This document shows, piece after piece, positions 52,534 through 61,988 of a stretch of DNA of 64,000 nt. A program made the translations under genes and the position numbers. Each line of letters opens with the position of its first letter. Position 1 is the stretch's first letter. Origin of the DNA: CAVXEH01 sp963805645. GTDB taxonomy: Bacteria; Chloroflexota; Limnocylindria; QHBO01. The stretch covers positions 310,001 to 374,000 of the forward strand of contig CAWDVA010000005.1 of the NCBI GenBank assembly GCA_963805645.1, in the 5' to 3' direction. The notes below the pieces were generated by a model. That model did no database searches and was not told the origin of the DNA. It saw only the letters and a list, made by a program, of their open reading frames with translations.

Positions 52534-53772
52534 TCAGCCCGGGAAGAGGCCCCGCAGCCACTCGACCACGCGCCCCATGCCGCCGGAGATGGACGGGCTG
52601 GTGGCATAGCCGATCGGCTCCTCGCCGAGGTGGGTGGCGCCCCACAGGAGCAGGCCGATGGGGGTCGAGAAGGCCGGGTTCGAGAGCTGATCCATGAGGC
52701 CGCCCACGCCCTGCGGCGCCCCGATGCGGACCGGCATGTTGAGCACCTCCCGGGCGAGCTCCGCCGCTCCGGCCAGCCGTGCCCCGCCACCGGTCAGAAC
52801 GGCCCCGGCGGGGAGCATGCCCGCGTGGCCGGAGCGCTTCACCTCCTCCGCGATGAGCGAATAGATCTCGCCCATGCGGGCCTCGATGATCTCCGAGAGG
52901 CGGCGGCGCTGGATCGTCTGGCCGCCGTCCTCCCCGAGGACCGCGACGTTGAGCAGCTCCTCCGGCTGGACGTCCGCCACGTTGGCGGTGCCGTGCTTGA
53001 TCTTGATCTCCTCGGCGAGGTTGAGGCTGGTCCGCAGGCCGATGGCGACGTCGTTGGTGACGTTGATGCCGCCCACCGGCAGCACCGCCGAGTGGTAGAC
53101 GGCGCCGTCGACGAAGATCGCGATGTCCGTGGTGCCACCACCGATGTCCGCGACGAGGACGCCGAGATCCTTCTCCGTATCGGTGAGCACCGATTCGGCC
53201 GCGGCGAGCGAGCTGATGACCAGCTCGTCGATCTGCACGTTGGCCTGGGTGATGCACTTGGTCAGGTTCTGCACCGAGGTCGCCGCCCCGGCCACGATGT
53301 GCGTCTCGACCTCGAGCCTCACCGCGCTCATCCCGAGCGGATCCTTGATCCCGTCCTGGCCGTCGACGATGAAGCCGCGGGGAATCACGTGGAGCAGCTC
53401 GCGGTTGGAGGGAACCTGGATGGCCTTGGCGGCATCGGTCGCGCGCGCGACGTCCTCGCGGCTCACTTCGCGCTTGTGCCCTGACACCGCGACAACGCCC
53501 CGGCTGTTCTGGCTGGTGATGTGACTGCCGCCCACCGCGACGAACGCTGAGCTGATCTTGTAGCCGGAGAGACGCTCGGCCTTCTCGATGCTCTGCGCAA
53601 CCGAGTTCACGGTCTGGTCGATGTTGGCGACCATCCCCTTCTTCATCCCGACCGACGGGCCGATGCCGTAGCCGATGATGTTGACGTCGCCCGTCCGACC
53701 GACCTCGCCGATGAGGGTCGTCACCTTGGTCGTGCCGGCGTCGATGCCGACGAGGACCGTTTCCCTGTCCAA
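52534..53772 (-). CDS. ftsA: Cell division protein FtsA
   Basis: A 412-residue actin-like protein that tethers FtsZ to the membrane. The ATP site is formed by VGIDAGTTKVTTLIG and DIGGGTTDIAIF. SAFVAVGGSHI and GAVLTGGGARLAGAAELA are conserved. The C-terminus VVEWLRGLFPG fits the amphipathic membrane helix. It lies between a DUF1290 gene and ftsZ. Confidence 0.98.
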   Translation of the reverse strand: MDRETVLVGIDAGTTKVTTLIGEVGRTGDVNIIGYGIGPSVGMKKGMVANIDQTVNSVAQSIEKAERLSGYKISSAFVAVGGSHITSQNSRGVVAVSGHKREVSREDVARATDAAKAIQVPSNRELLHVIPRGFIVDGQDGIKDPLGMSAVRLEVETHIVAGAATSVQNLTKCITQANVQIDELVISSLAAAESVLTDTEKDLGVLVADIGGGTTDIAIFVDGAVYHSAVLPVGGINVTNDVAIGLRTSLNLAEEIKIKHGTANVADVQPEELLNVAVLGEDGGQTIQRRRLSEIIEARMGEIYSLIAEEVKRSGHAGMLPAGAVLTGGGARLAGAAELAREVLNMPVRIGAPQGVGGLMDQLSNPAFSTPIGLLLWGATHLGEEPIGYATSPSISGGMGRVVEWLRGLFPG

Positions 53773-53820
53773 GCTACCTCCTGACCGTGCGCCCGGCAGG
53801 GGCGCTGGGATGAATCGACC

Positions 53821-54144
53821 TTACAGGAAGTGGCGCCGGATGAGCGCCACGTTTTGGAAGATGCGCAACCCGAAGGCAAAGAGCGCGACGAGATAGAGGT
53901 CGATCCCCAGCCGGTCGCCCACGAAGGTGAGCAGGATCGCCACGATCGCGTTCGTCACGAACCCGGAGAGGAACACCCGGTTGTCGTAGTGGGCGTCGAG
54001 CTGCGCGCGGATGGCGCCGAGCACGGAATCGAGGCCCGCCAGGATCCCAACCGCGCTGTAGCGCGCCAGGTCCGGGCTGACGTTGACGCCGAAGATGAGC
54101 CCGAGCGCAATACCGACCGCCAGGCCGATCAGGGGAAGCCACAT
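53821..54144 (-). CDS. Small basic protein (DUF1290/Sbp)
   Basis: A 107-residue membrane protein of the small basic family found between ftsQ and ftsA in many Gram-positives: MWLPLIGLAVGIALGLIFGVNVSP at the start, YSAVGILAGLDSVLGAIRA in the middle and LFAFGLRIFQNVALIRRHFL at the end. Three hydrophobic segments are visible. Its role in division is not defined. Confidence 0.9.
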   Translation of the reverse strand: MWLPLIGLAVGIALGLIFGVNVSPDLARYSAVGILAGLDSVLGAIRAQLDAHYDNRVFLSGFVTNAIVAILLTFVGDRLGIDLYLVALFAFGLRIFQNVALIRRHFL

Positions 54145-54189
54145 CAGGGACGGTACCGATAGCCGCTGGATGGGGACCGCGGGCCGACG

Positions 54190-55167
54190 TCAGCATGTGT
54201 CCGAGCCACCCGGGCCGTTCGGTCGCCAATATACCTTCCCTGGGTTCCGGGCATCCACCCAGCCCACGGTGTTCTCCTTGTGCGTGGCGAAGAGCGTCCG
54301 GACCGCGGCGGCCTGGTCACTGATGCGCGCTGCGATCGCTGCCTCGTCGCCCTCCTGCAGGGCGTACGACCCCAGGATCGCCTGCCACGAGCCGTTGGTG
54401 CGGGGCCGCAGCGAGTACCCGCACACGTCGTCCAGGCGGACCGAGAGGCCCGCTGACGTCGAGCCCAGCGCGGCGGGGTCGAGCCCTTCCAGGCGCAGGG
54501 CGATCGCCATGTCGCCGGCGGGGATCCGGTCCCCGATGATGAGGTTCCGCGACACGACCCGGCGATCGTCCACGAACGGCAGGCTCCCCAGCTCCTTCGG
54601 CAGCGTGGCAGTGAGAGGCACCTCGCCGAACACGATCCCGTCGTCCGCCACGACGAGCTGCACGGCCGAAGTCCGCCAGATGAAGGCCGGCGCCTTCTCG
54701 ACCAGGTCGACGGCCACGCCGTCCGGGAATCTGGTCTGCACCTGCGCGGATGCGACCGCGGGGAGCGCCTCGAGCTGCCGGGCCAGCGCACCGGCGTCCA
54801 CCGTCAGCAGGCTCTCCCCGCGCACCGGGTCAAGGACGGTGGTGAGTCGGTCGTCGGAGGTGTAGCGGACGCCGGCCCAGGCGATCGACGTGACGCGCAG
54901 CCATGGCCCGTTCACGAGGAAGAGGAGCGCGCCAGCGCAGGCGATCGCGAGCACCGTCGCCACGATCCGACCGCCGGATGGCCCGCCGGAGAGGCGTGGG
55001 ATGCGGATTCGCGGGCCGCGCCGACGGGCATGGTCGGCACCTCGTCGCGGCCGCGCGGCCGGGCGAGCGGCCGGCCGGCTCGCCGCACGTGCGCGTGCCG
55101 GGGTCTGCGGCGCGGCGCCGCGGCGCCGCGCCCCGCGGGGCGCTCCCTCGCCTCGCTTGAGCTTCAT
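54190..55167 (-). CDS. ftsQ: Cell division protein FtsQ/DivIB
   Basis: A 325-residue bitopic protein. A very basic Arg/Ala/Pro-rich cytoplasmic tail of about 60 residues precedes one membrane helix (about 66-85, GRIVATVLAIACAGALLFLV). A POTRA domain follows (about 90-160, WLRVTSIAWAGVRYTSDDRLTTVLDPVRGESL), then the FtsQ beta domain. ATG 55167 overlaps the ddl stop as ATGA. It links early and late divisome proteins. Confidence 0.92.
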   Translation of the reverse strand: MKLKRGEGAPRGARRRGAAPQTPARARAASRPAARPAARPRRGADHARRRGPRIRIPRLSGGPSGGRIVATVLAIACAGALLFLVNGPWLRVTSIAWAGVRYTSDDRLTTVLDPVRGESLLTVDAGALARQLEALPAVASAQVQTRFPDGVAVDLVEKAPAFIWRTSAVQLVVADDGIVFGEVPLTATLPKELGSLPFVDDRRVVSRNLIIGDRIPAGDMAIALRLEGLDPAALGSTSAGLSVRLDDVCGYSLRPRTNGSWQAILGSYALQEGDEAAIAARISDQAAAVRTLFATHKENTVGWVDARNPGKVYWRPNGPGGSDTC

Positions 55168-56324
55168 CCTCGCGCCTCGCCGGCCCCGGCACGATCCTGT
55201 TCCTCGGCGGCCGCCTCGAAGCCCAGGTCGATGAGGCGCGCGATCAGCTCGGTGAAGCCGATCCCGGCCAGCTCGGCCTGCTTGGGGTACATGCTCGTGG
55301 CGGTGAAGCCCGGCAGGGTGTTCATCTCGCTGATGAAGGTGCCCTCGGCGTTGACCAGGAAGTCGACGCGGGCCAGGCCCGCGCCGTCCACGGCGCGGTA
55401 CGCGGCGAGCGCCAGCGCCTTCAGCTGCTCCGCCAGGTCGGGCGCGATGTCGGCGCGCGCGTCCACGTCGGCCAGCCCTTCCACGTACTTGGCCTCGTAG
55501 TCGTACCACTCGTGATGGCTGCGCACCTCCCCGGGCTCGAAGACGATCGGCTCGTCGTTGCCCAGCACCCCGCACTCGAGCTCACGGGCACCCGGCAGGT
55601 AGTGCTCCACGATGACCTTGGCATCGTGGCGGAACGCCGTGTCGAGGGCGTCCGCAAGCTCGCCGGCGGCGTGGACCACGGTCATACCCACGCTGCTTCC
55701 CAGTCGCGCGGGTTTCACGACGCAGCGGTCACCCACCGCAGCGACCGCGTCGCGGAGGACTCGTTCGGGCGCCGACCGCCAGGCAGACCGGCGGAACCAC
55801 GTGAAGGGCACGACCGGCAGCCCGTGGCCGCGCATGAGGTCCTTGAAGACGATCTTGTCCATCGCCACGGCGCTGGCCAGGACTCCGGCGCCGGTGTACG
55901 GGATGCCGGCCATCTCCAGGAATCCCTGCAGGGTGCCGTCCTCGCCGAACGGGCCGTGGATCACGAGGAAGGCGATGTCGATGGCGTCCGCGAGTGAGCG
56001 AAGCGCCTGGCGGGAGTCGAGGGCGCTGGCGTCCGGCGCGGAGGGCACGGGCAGGCCGCCGCCCGCCCGCAGGCGCATCACCTGGGCGGTGGGCGTCTCC
56101 GCGCCAAGCAGGCTGGCGAGCGAGCCGCTGCCGAGCTCCGGTGCCGGCCCGGCCGGTAGGTGCCATCGGCCGTCGCGGTCGATGTAAATCAGGTACGGCT
56201 CGAAGCGGTCCCGATCGATGGCACGCAGCACCGCCTCCGCCGAGCTGATGCTGACCTCGTGCTCGGCCGAGAGACCACCGGCGAAGACGCCGACCCTGCG
56301 GCGGGCTGCCTCCCGTCCCGTCAT
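55164..56324 (-). CDS. ddl: D-alanine--D-alanine ligase
   Basis: A 386-residue ATP-grasp ligase that makes the D-Ala-D-Ala dipeptide of peptidoglycan. VGVFAGGLSAEHEVSISSAEAVL is the N-terminal signature, HGPFGEDGTLQGFLEMAGIPYTGAG the second, and the metal-binding block DFLVNAEGTFISEMNTLPGFTATS ends the catalytic domain. ATG 56324 overlaps the murB stop as ATGA. Confidence 0.97.
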   Translation of the reverse strand: MTGREAARRRVGVFAGGLSAEHEVSISSAEAVLRAIDRDRFEPYLIYIDRDGRWHLPAGPAPELGSGSLASLLGAETPTAQVMRLRAGGGLPVPSAPDASALDSRQALRSLADAIDIAFLVIHGPFGEDGTLQGFLEMAGIPYTGAGVLASAVAMDKIVFKDLMRGHGLPVVPFTWFRRSAWRSAPERVLRDAVAAVGDRCVVKPARLGSSVGMTVVHAAGELADALDTAFRHDAKVIVEHYLPGARELECGVLGNDEPIVFEPGEVRSHHEWYDYEAKYVEGLADVDARADIAPDLAEQLKALALAAYRAVDGAGLARVDFLVNAEGTFISEMNTLPGFTATSMYPKQAELAGIGFTELIARLIDLGFEAAAEEQDRAGAGEARG

Positions 56325-57256
56325 GTCGAACCCTCCTGCGCCGGCCAGTCGCCGACGAACTCGATCTCGTAGTGGAGCGCCACCCCAAAGCGATCGGCCA
56401 CCGTGCGGCGCACGTGCTCCCCCACCGCGCGCACGTCGGCGGCGCTGCCTCCGCGATCGCTGACGATGAAGTTGGCATGCTTGGTGCTGACGCTGGCGCT
56501 TCCGATCCGGAAGCCCTTCAGCCCCGCCGCGTCGGCGAGCCGCCCGGCGAAGTCGCCCGGCGGGTTGCGGAAGACGCTGCCCGCGTTCTGGTCCGCCAGC
56601 GGCTGGGTCGCGAGCCGCTGGGCCTGGTGAGCCGCCACCGTGGCCGCAATCGCGCCCGGATCTCCGCGCTCCAGCGCGAGCGTGGCGGCGATCACGATCT
56701 CGTCCGAATGCTTGAACCGCGAGTCCCGGTAGTCGAAGGCGCAGTCCGCCGCGTCCAGCGTGCGGGCCTCCCCGTCCGATGGCGACCAGGCCTCGACGCC
56801 GACGACGACGCTGCGCATCTCGCGGCCATGGGCGCCGGCATTGGCCCACACCGCGCCACCCAGCGTCCCCGGGATGCTGATGCCGAACTCCAGCCCGGCG
56901 AGGCCCGCGCCGACGCAGCGCTTCACGAGCATGGCCATGGCGGCACCGGCCTCGGCGCTCACCCGCGTCCCCTCGACGTGCACGCCATGCGCCCGGTTGC
57001 GGATCACGAGACCGCGGACACCCGCGTCGGCGACGACCAGGTCACTGCCGTTTCCGAGCAGGAAGAACGGGACGCCCGCATCCCGGGCCAGGCCCAGCCC
57101 CGCCAGCAGCGTGACACGGTCCCGGGCCGCCAGCAGGCGGTCCGCCGGGCCCCCGATCCGCAGGGTGGTGAGGGGTGCCATCGGAACGTCGCGCTCGAGG
57201 GCGATCCCCCGTTCGGCCGCGAGCCGGTCGAGGCGCGCGAGATCGACCCGGCTCAT
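56321..57256 (-). CDS. murB: UDP-N-acetylenolpyruvoylglucosamine reductase MurB
   Basis: A 311-residue FAD enzyme reducing UDP-GlcNAc-enolpyruvate to UDP-MurNAc. FAD binding appears as FFLLGNGSDLVVAD and GISIPGTLGGAVWANAGAHG. The proton donor Ser is in NAGSVFRNPPGDFAGRL, and the catalytic Glu is in YEIEFVG near the end. It directly overlaps murG, where murC would normally lie. Confidence 0.96.
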   Translation of the reverse strand: MSRVDLARLDRLAAERGIALERDVPMAPLTTLRIGGPADRLLAARDRVTLLAGLGLARDAGVPFFLLGNGSDLVVADAGVRGLVIRNRAHGVHVEGTRVSAEAGAAMAMLVKRCVGAGLAGLEFGISIPGTLGGAVWANAGAHGREMRSVVVGVEAWSPSDGEARTLDAADCAFDYRDSRFKHSDEIVIAATLALERGDPGAIAATVAAHQAQRLATQPLADQNAGSVFRNPPGDFAGRLADAAGLKGFRIGSASVSTKHANFIVSDRGGSAADVRAVGEHVRRTVADRFGVALHYEIEFVGDWPAQEGST

Positions 57257-58374
57257 GCCACGGACTCCGACGGAAGCGGCGCCCCGGTGGCCATGGCGAG
57301 CAGCTCGGCCGCCAGCACGGCGGCGGCGTCGGGACGGCCCAGGCTGCGAGCGGCCTCCGCGATCGGCGTGCGGACGGCGTCGTCGCGCAGCCGCCGCATT
57401 TCGGCGACGAGGAGCTCGGCGGTCAGTGCCGCGTCGGCGATGACGACCGCGGCGCCCTGGTTTCCCAGCCAGGTCGCGTTTGCGCTCTGGTGCGACCCCG
57501 CGTACGGGTACGGCACCAGGATCGCCGCGGTCCCGGTGGCGGCCACCTCCGCACAGGTTGACGAGCCGGCACGCCCCAGGACGAGGTCGGCGGCAACGAG
57601 CGCCTCCGCCATGCCATCGGTGATGAAGGCCTCCGGCCGGTAGCGGTCGCGAAGGCCGGGCTCGAGCCGGTCCCTGGCCCCATGCGCATCGGCAAGCCCG
57701 GCGGAGCCTACGACGTGCAGGATGCGCCAGTCCGCGAGGAGCTCCGGCAGGCGGTCGATGACGGCGCGATTCAGGCTGGTGACGGCCTGCGATCCGCCGA
57801 AGACCAGCAGCAGCCGCTCATCGGGGCCGACCCCCAGCTCTGCCCGCGCGGCTTCCCGATCGATCCCGGCGAATGAGCGAATGGGTGTCCCCGAGACGAA
57901 CGAGCGGCCCGGAAACGCGTCGAGGGTCGGCGGGAAGGAGACCGCCACCCGGGTCGCCACCCGGCCCACCGCGCGCGTCGAGCGCCCCGCGACCACGTTT
58001 CCCTCCCAGACCAGGGTCGGGATGCGACGGGCTCGCGCCGCGAGCACGAGCGGCATGGCGATGTAGCCGCCGGTGCTGAAGATCGCCGCCGGCCGCAGGC
58101 GCCCGAGGAGAAGCGACGCCTGCGGAACGCTGGCGCCCAGGCGGAGCGGGTCCAGGACCAGGTGCACGTCGCGCCCTGCCGTCCGCAGCGAGCGCGCGAC
58201 GAGCTGGTGATAGGGCAGCACGCCGGCGTCGCCGACGAGCCTGCGCTCGAGGCCGCGAACGCCGCCGATATAGCTCAGCTCAAGGTCGGGCTGCGCGTCG
58301 CGCAGAGCCCGTGCGACGGCCAGCGCGGGGTAGATGTGCCCGCCGGTCCCGCCGCCCGACACCGAACACCGCAT
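57253..58374 (-). CDS. murG: Lipid II synthase MurG
   Basis: A 373-residue GT28 glycosyltransferase that adds GlcNAc to lipid I. The glycine-rich lipid-binding loop SGGGTGGHIYPALAVA is at the N-terminus. FGGSQ in the middle and PYAGSHQSANATWLGNQGAAVVI near the end bind UDP-GlcNAc. Its first 95 nt overlap the end of ftsW in another frame; the start cannot be moved because the loop is essential. Confidence 0.95.
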   Translation of the reverse strand: MRCSVSGGGTGGHIYPALAVARALRDAQPDLELSYIGGVRGLERRLVGDAGVLPYHQLVARSLRTAGRDVHLVLDPLRLGASVPQASLLLGRLRPAAIFSTGGYIAMPLVLAARARRIPTLVWEGNVVAGRSTRAVGRVATRVAVSFPPTLDAFPGRSFVSGTPIRSFAGIDREAARAELGVGPDERLLLVFGGSQAVTSLNRAVIDRLPELLADWRILHVVGSAGLADAHGARDRLEPGLRDRYRPEAFITDGMAEALVAADLVLGRAGSSTCAEVAATGTAAILVPYPYAGSHQSANATWLGNQGAAVVIADAALTAELLVAEMRRLRDDAVRTPIAEAARSLGRPDAAAVLAAELLAMATGAPLPSESVA

Positions 58375-59548
58375 CGAGCAAGGATCCTGACTGTGAGGTC
58401 TCGCGGCTGATCGACAGCAAGATGCCGACCGCCACGAGGTTGATGGTGAGCGCCGAGCCGCCGTAGCTGATGAACGGCAGCGGGATACCGGTGACCGGCG
58501 CGAGCGCGGTCACAACGGCCATGTTGACGAACGCCTGGACCACGAGCCACGTCGTCAGGCCACAGGCGAGCAGGCCGGAGAACGTGTCCGGGGCGTGGAT
58601 CGCAATCTTGTAGCCCTGGTAGGCGATGACCAGGAACAGGGCCACCACGACCAAGGTGCCGATCAGGCCCCATTCCTCGCCGATGATCGCGAAGATGAAA
58701 TCGGTCGACGGTGCCGGCAGGTAGAGGAACTTCTGGCGGCTTGCCCCCAGGCCGAGTCCCGTCACCCCGCCCAGCGCGAGCGCCATGAGCGCCTGCACCG
58801 CGTTGTAGCCGGTGTGCAGCGGGTCGCGGAACGGGTCCAGGAAGCTCTCGACGCGCTGGAGCTGGTACGGCGTGCTGGCGATCATCAGTCCGGCCATGGC
58901 GATCACCGCCGAGCCGATGGCGCCCAGGTAGAGCAGGTTCGCGCCGGCCATGAAGAAGACCGCCAGCGCCGCGACCACGAAGACTCCCGCCGTGCCGAGA
59001 TCCGGCTCCAGGGCGATCAGCAGGAACGCGGGCGCAACGAGCAGGGTGAACGGCACGAGCCCGTTCCAGAAGGTGCCGGCCAGGCGCCCCCGACGATCGA
59101 GCCAGTGGGCCAGGTAGAGCACGATCGCGAGCTTCGCGAGCTCTGCCGGCTGGAAGCCTCCCGCGCCGGGCAGCACGATCCAGCGGCGAGAGCCGCCAAC
59201 CGAGGTTCCGATCCCCGGCAGGAGCACCGCCACCAGCAGGACGAGGGTGAGGACGTAGGCCGGGATGGCCATGTAGCGCAGCCAGCGGAAGTCGATCCGG
59301 CTGGCGACCACCATCGCCGCAATGCCCAGCACCGCCCAGATCAGCTGCTGCACGCCGTACATCGACGGGTCGTCGGACGAGAAGTAGGCCCGCACCGAGG
59401 AGGCGGAGTAGACCATGACCACCCCGGCCGCCACGAGGCCGACGACCGCCACGAGCAGCGGGTAGGCCGGCTGGTGGCGGTCGCGGCGGACGCCGGTTCC
59501 CGCGCGGCGACGGCGGGCCGTGGCGGCAGCGACGGCGCCGGCGGTCAC
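58280..59548 (-). CDS. ftsW: SEDS glycosyltransferase FtsW
   Basis: A 422-residue SEDS protein with ten hydrophobic segments. The family blocks VMVYSAS, FQPAELAKLAIVLYLAHWLD, EPDLGTAGVFV and PLPFISYGGSALTINL are present. It polymerises septal glycan from lipid II. The start is GTG 59548, overlapping the murD stop. The last 31 residues (Arg/Ala-rich) are read from the murG start region in another frame. Confidence 0.95.
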   Translation of the reverse strand: MTAGAVAAATARRRRAGTGVRRDRHQPAYPLLVAVVGLVAAGVVMVYSASSVRAYFSSDDPSMYGVQQLIWAVLGIAAMVVASRIDFRWLRYMAIPAYVLTLVLLVAVLLPGIGTSVGGSRRWIVLPGAGGFQPAELAKLAIVLYLAHWLDRRGRLAGTFWNGLVPFTLLVAPAFLLIALEPDLGTAGVFVVAALAVFFMAGANLLYLGAIGSAVIAMAGLMIASTPYQLQRVESFLDPFRDPLHTGYNAVQALMALALGGVTGLGLGASRQKFLYLPAPSTDFIFAIIGEEWGLIGTLVVVALFLVIAYQGYKIAIHAPDTFSGLLACGLTTWLVVQAFVNMAVVTALAPVTGIPLPFISYGGSALTINLVAVGILLSISRETSQSGSLLDAVFGVGRRDRRAHLPRAGRRTGSARRAARP

Positions 59549-60996
59549 GACGACCCCTCCCCCGCCGCGGAAGCGGCAACGCCGAGGGCCGCAGCGGCGG
59601 CCCGGAACGCGTCGCCGCGGGCCGCGTAGTCGGTGAACATGTCGAAGCTCGCGGCGGCAGGCGAGAGCAGCACCACGTCGCCGGCGCGCGCGAGGCCCGC
59701 CGCGACGGTCACCGCCTCCTCCATCGAGCCGGCGCGGTGCACCGGTACGCGGCCGGCGACCAGGGTCGCCAGGGTCGCGGCCGTCTCCCCGATGAGCACG
59801 GTGGCCCGGCAGCGATTGACGATCCGCTCGGCCAGCTCCCGGTAGTCGAGATCCTTGTCCTTCCCGCCGGCCACGAGCACCACCGGAGCCGGCGCGAAGG
59901 CATCGAGAGCCGCGATGGATGCCGGCGGGATGGTCGCCTGCGAGTCATTGACCCAGCGCACGCCGCCGCGCCAGCCGAGCGTCTCGAGCCGGTGCGGGAC
60001 GCCGGAGAAGCCGCGGACGGCGGCGGCGATCGCCGTGGGGCCGGCGCCGGCGAGGTGCGCGCCGAGCGCCGCGGCCAGGACGTCCGCCCGCAGGTGCGCG
60101 CCGGGAAGCGGGACCTCGGCCACCGGGAGGAGGGCGGTCCCGGACAGGTGCAGCACGCCACCGGTCTCGGTCGCCTCCAGCGCGGGTCCGCTTTGCGGCC
60201 GCGCAGCGCCGTACCAGTGCACCCGGCCGCCGGCCAGGCGCTCGCCAAGCGCCACGGACGCCGGATCGTCGGCGTTGAGGACGACCTCGCCGCCCCGCGC
60301 AGCGGTCAGCTCGGCGAGGCGCGCCTTCACCGCGCGATAGGCCTCCACCGTCCCGTGCCGATCGAGATGGTCGGCGAGGATGTTCGTATAGACCGCGACA
60401 TCGGCGCCCCGCGAGATGGTGGGGAGCTGCAGCTCGGACAGCTCGAGCACCGCCCAGGCGTCGGCTGGGAGCGCATCCGAGATCTCGATGAGCGGCCGGC
60501 CGATGTTGCCCCCCACCTCGTGCCGCAACCCCGCCTCCGCCAGCATGGCGCCCAGCAGCGCGGTCGTCGTCGTCTTGCCCTTCGTGCCGGTGATGGCCAC
60601 GATTCGAGCCCGGGTGAGTCGCAGGAAGAGCTCGACCTCGCTGACCACCTCGGCGCCGCGCGCGGTCGCCGCGGTGAGCGCCTCGCGGAGCCAGGCATCC
60701 GTGGTCGGGAGCCACGGCGAGATCGACGGGCTGGTGACCAGCACCTCCGCCTCGCCCACCAGCGCGGCGGCGTCCGTCGCCGGTACCCCGAGCGCCAGCC
60801 GCACCGATCGGCCGCCGAGGCCGGCGACGGCATCGGCCAGGTCGTCCGCCGATCGCCGATCGTAGACGGTGACCAGCGCTCCGGCATCGGCCAGGTGGCG
60901 CGCAGCGGCGGCGCCGGAGCGGGCCAGGCCCAGGACCAGGGCACGGCGCCCCCGCAGATCGGCACGGGTCTGGATCGGGCGCTCGACGGTCATCAT
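59545..60996 (-). CDS. murD: UDP-N-acetylmuramoylalanine--D-glutamate ligase MurD
   Basis: A 483-residue Mur ligase that adds D-Glu to UDP-MurNAc-L-Ala. The ATP loop AITGTKGKTTTTALLG is at about 125-140. SELQLPTI, TNILADHLDRHGTVEAYRAVKARL and LSPAAASFDMFTDYAARGDAF are conserved. ATG 60996 is used with a weak GGTGG upstream; ATG 60993 is one codon later. A loose Ala/Gly-rich tail ends the protein. Confidence 0.96.
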   Translation of the reverse strand: MMTVERPIQTRADLRGRRALVLGLARSGAAAARHLADAGALVTVYDRRSADDLADAVAGLGGRSVRLALGVPATDAAALVGEAEVLVTSPSISPWLPTTDAWLREALTAATARGAEVVSEVELFLRLTRARIVAITGTKGKTTTTALLGAMLAEAGLRHEVGGNIGRPLIEISDALPADAWAVLELSELQLPTISRGADVAVYTNILADHLDRHGTVEAYRAVKARLAELTAARGGEVVLNADDPASVALGERLAGGRVHWYGAARPQSGPALEATETGGVLHLSGTALLPVAEVPLPGAHLRADVLAAALGAHLAGAGPTAIAAAVRGFSGVPHRLETLGWRGGVRWVNDSQATIPPASIAALDAFAPAPVVLVAGGKDKDLDYRELAERIVNRCRATVLIGETAATLATLVAGRVPVHRAGSMEEAVTVAAGLARAGDVVLLSPAAASFDMFTDYAARGDAFRAAAAALGVAASAAGEGSS

Positions 60997-61004
60997 CGGC
61001 CCAC

Positions 61005-61988
61005 CTACAGCCCGTTCACCGTGGCCAGGAAGAGGCTGAAGCCCAGGAGCCCGGCGAGGGCGGCGACGATCCAGAACCGAACCGTGATCTTCTCCTCGGC
61101 CCAGCCGAGGAGCTCGAAGTGGTGCTGGAGGGGCGCCATCCGGAAGATCCGACGCCCGCGCAGCTTGAACGACCCGACCTGCAGGACGACCGACAGCGTG
61201 ACGGCCAGGAAGACAACGCCAATGACGGCCAGCAGCAGGAGCTGGGTGGTGATGGTGGCGACGACCGCCAGCGTGGCGCCCAGGCCCAGCGCGCCGGAGT
61301 CCCCCATGAAGATCTGGGCTGGATGGACGTTGAACCACAGGAAGCCCATCAGCGCCCCGATGATCAGCGCGCAGAAGACCGCCAGGTTGGGCGTCGCCGT
61401 GCTGTCCACCTCCGGCAACGCCACGAGGGCGATCAGCAGGTAGGCGACGAAGCTGAAGATGAGCACGCCGCCGGCCAGCCCGTCCAGGCCGTCGGTGAGA
61501 TTGACCCCGTTGCTCATGGCAACGATGACGAAGGCCACGAACACGATGAACAGGATGGGGAGGATCGGCACGTCCCCTACGAGCGGGACGCTGATCTCGT
61601 TGATGGCGAAGTGGCGCTGGATGTACCAGGCGGCGAGCAGCGCGACGACCGTCTGCCACACGAGCTTGTAGCGGCCCCGCATGCCGATGCCGGTCTGGGC
61701 GTTGACGTAGTCGTCGACGGCACCCAGGATCCCCACGCCCACCAGGGTGAGCATGGGGGTCAGGGTGCTCACGTCCTCGATGCGCATCGCCATGGCCAGG
61801 AACATGACGACCACGACGATCAGCATCCCTCCCATGGTCGGAGTGCCGGCCTTCGCGAAATGACCCTCTGGGCCCTCGACCCGGATCTGCTTGCCGAAGC
61901 CGAGCCGCCTCAGGAGGCCGATGTAGACCGGCGCCAGCGCCACGACGCCGCCGAAGGCGAGGAGCAGGGCCACGACGATGGTGAGCAT
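61005..61988 (-). CDS. mraY: Phospho-MurNAc-pentapeptide-transferase MraY
   Basis: A 327-residue ten-helix enzyme making lipid I. GTPTMGGMLIVVV, DDYVNAQTGIGMRGRYKLVWQ, NGVNLTDGLDGLAGGV and FMGDSGALGLGATLAVVA carry the catalytic Asp residues, and PLQHHFELLGWAEEKITVRFW ends the catalytic part. The start overlaps the murF stop as TGATG. Confidence 0.98.
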   Translation of the reverse strand: MLTIVVALLLAFGGVVALAPVYIGLLRRLGFGKQIRVEGPEGHFAKAGTPTMGGMLIVVVVMFLAMAMRIEDVSTLTPMLTLVGVGILGAVDDYVNAQTGIGMRGRYKLVWQTVVALLAAWYIQRHFAINEISVPLVGDVPILPILFIVFVAFVIVAMSNGVNLTDGLDGLAGGVLIFSFVAYLLIALVALPEVDSTATPNLAVFCALIIGALMGFLWFNVHPAQIFMGDSGALGLGATLAVVATITTQLLLLAVIGVVFLAVTLSVVLQVGSFKLRGRRIFRMAPLQHHFELLGWAEEKITVRFWIVAALAGLLGFSLFLATVNGL

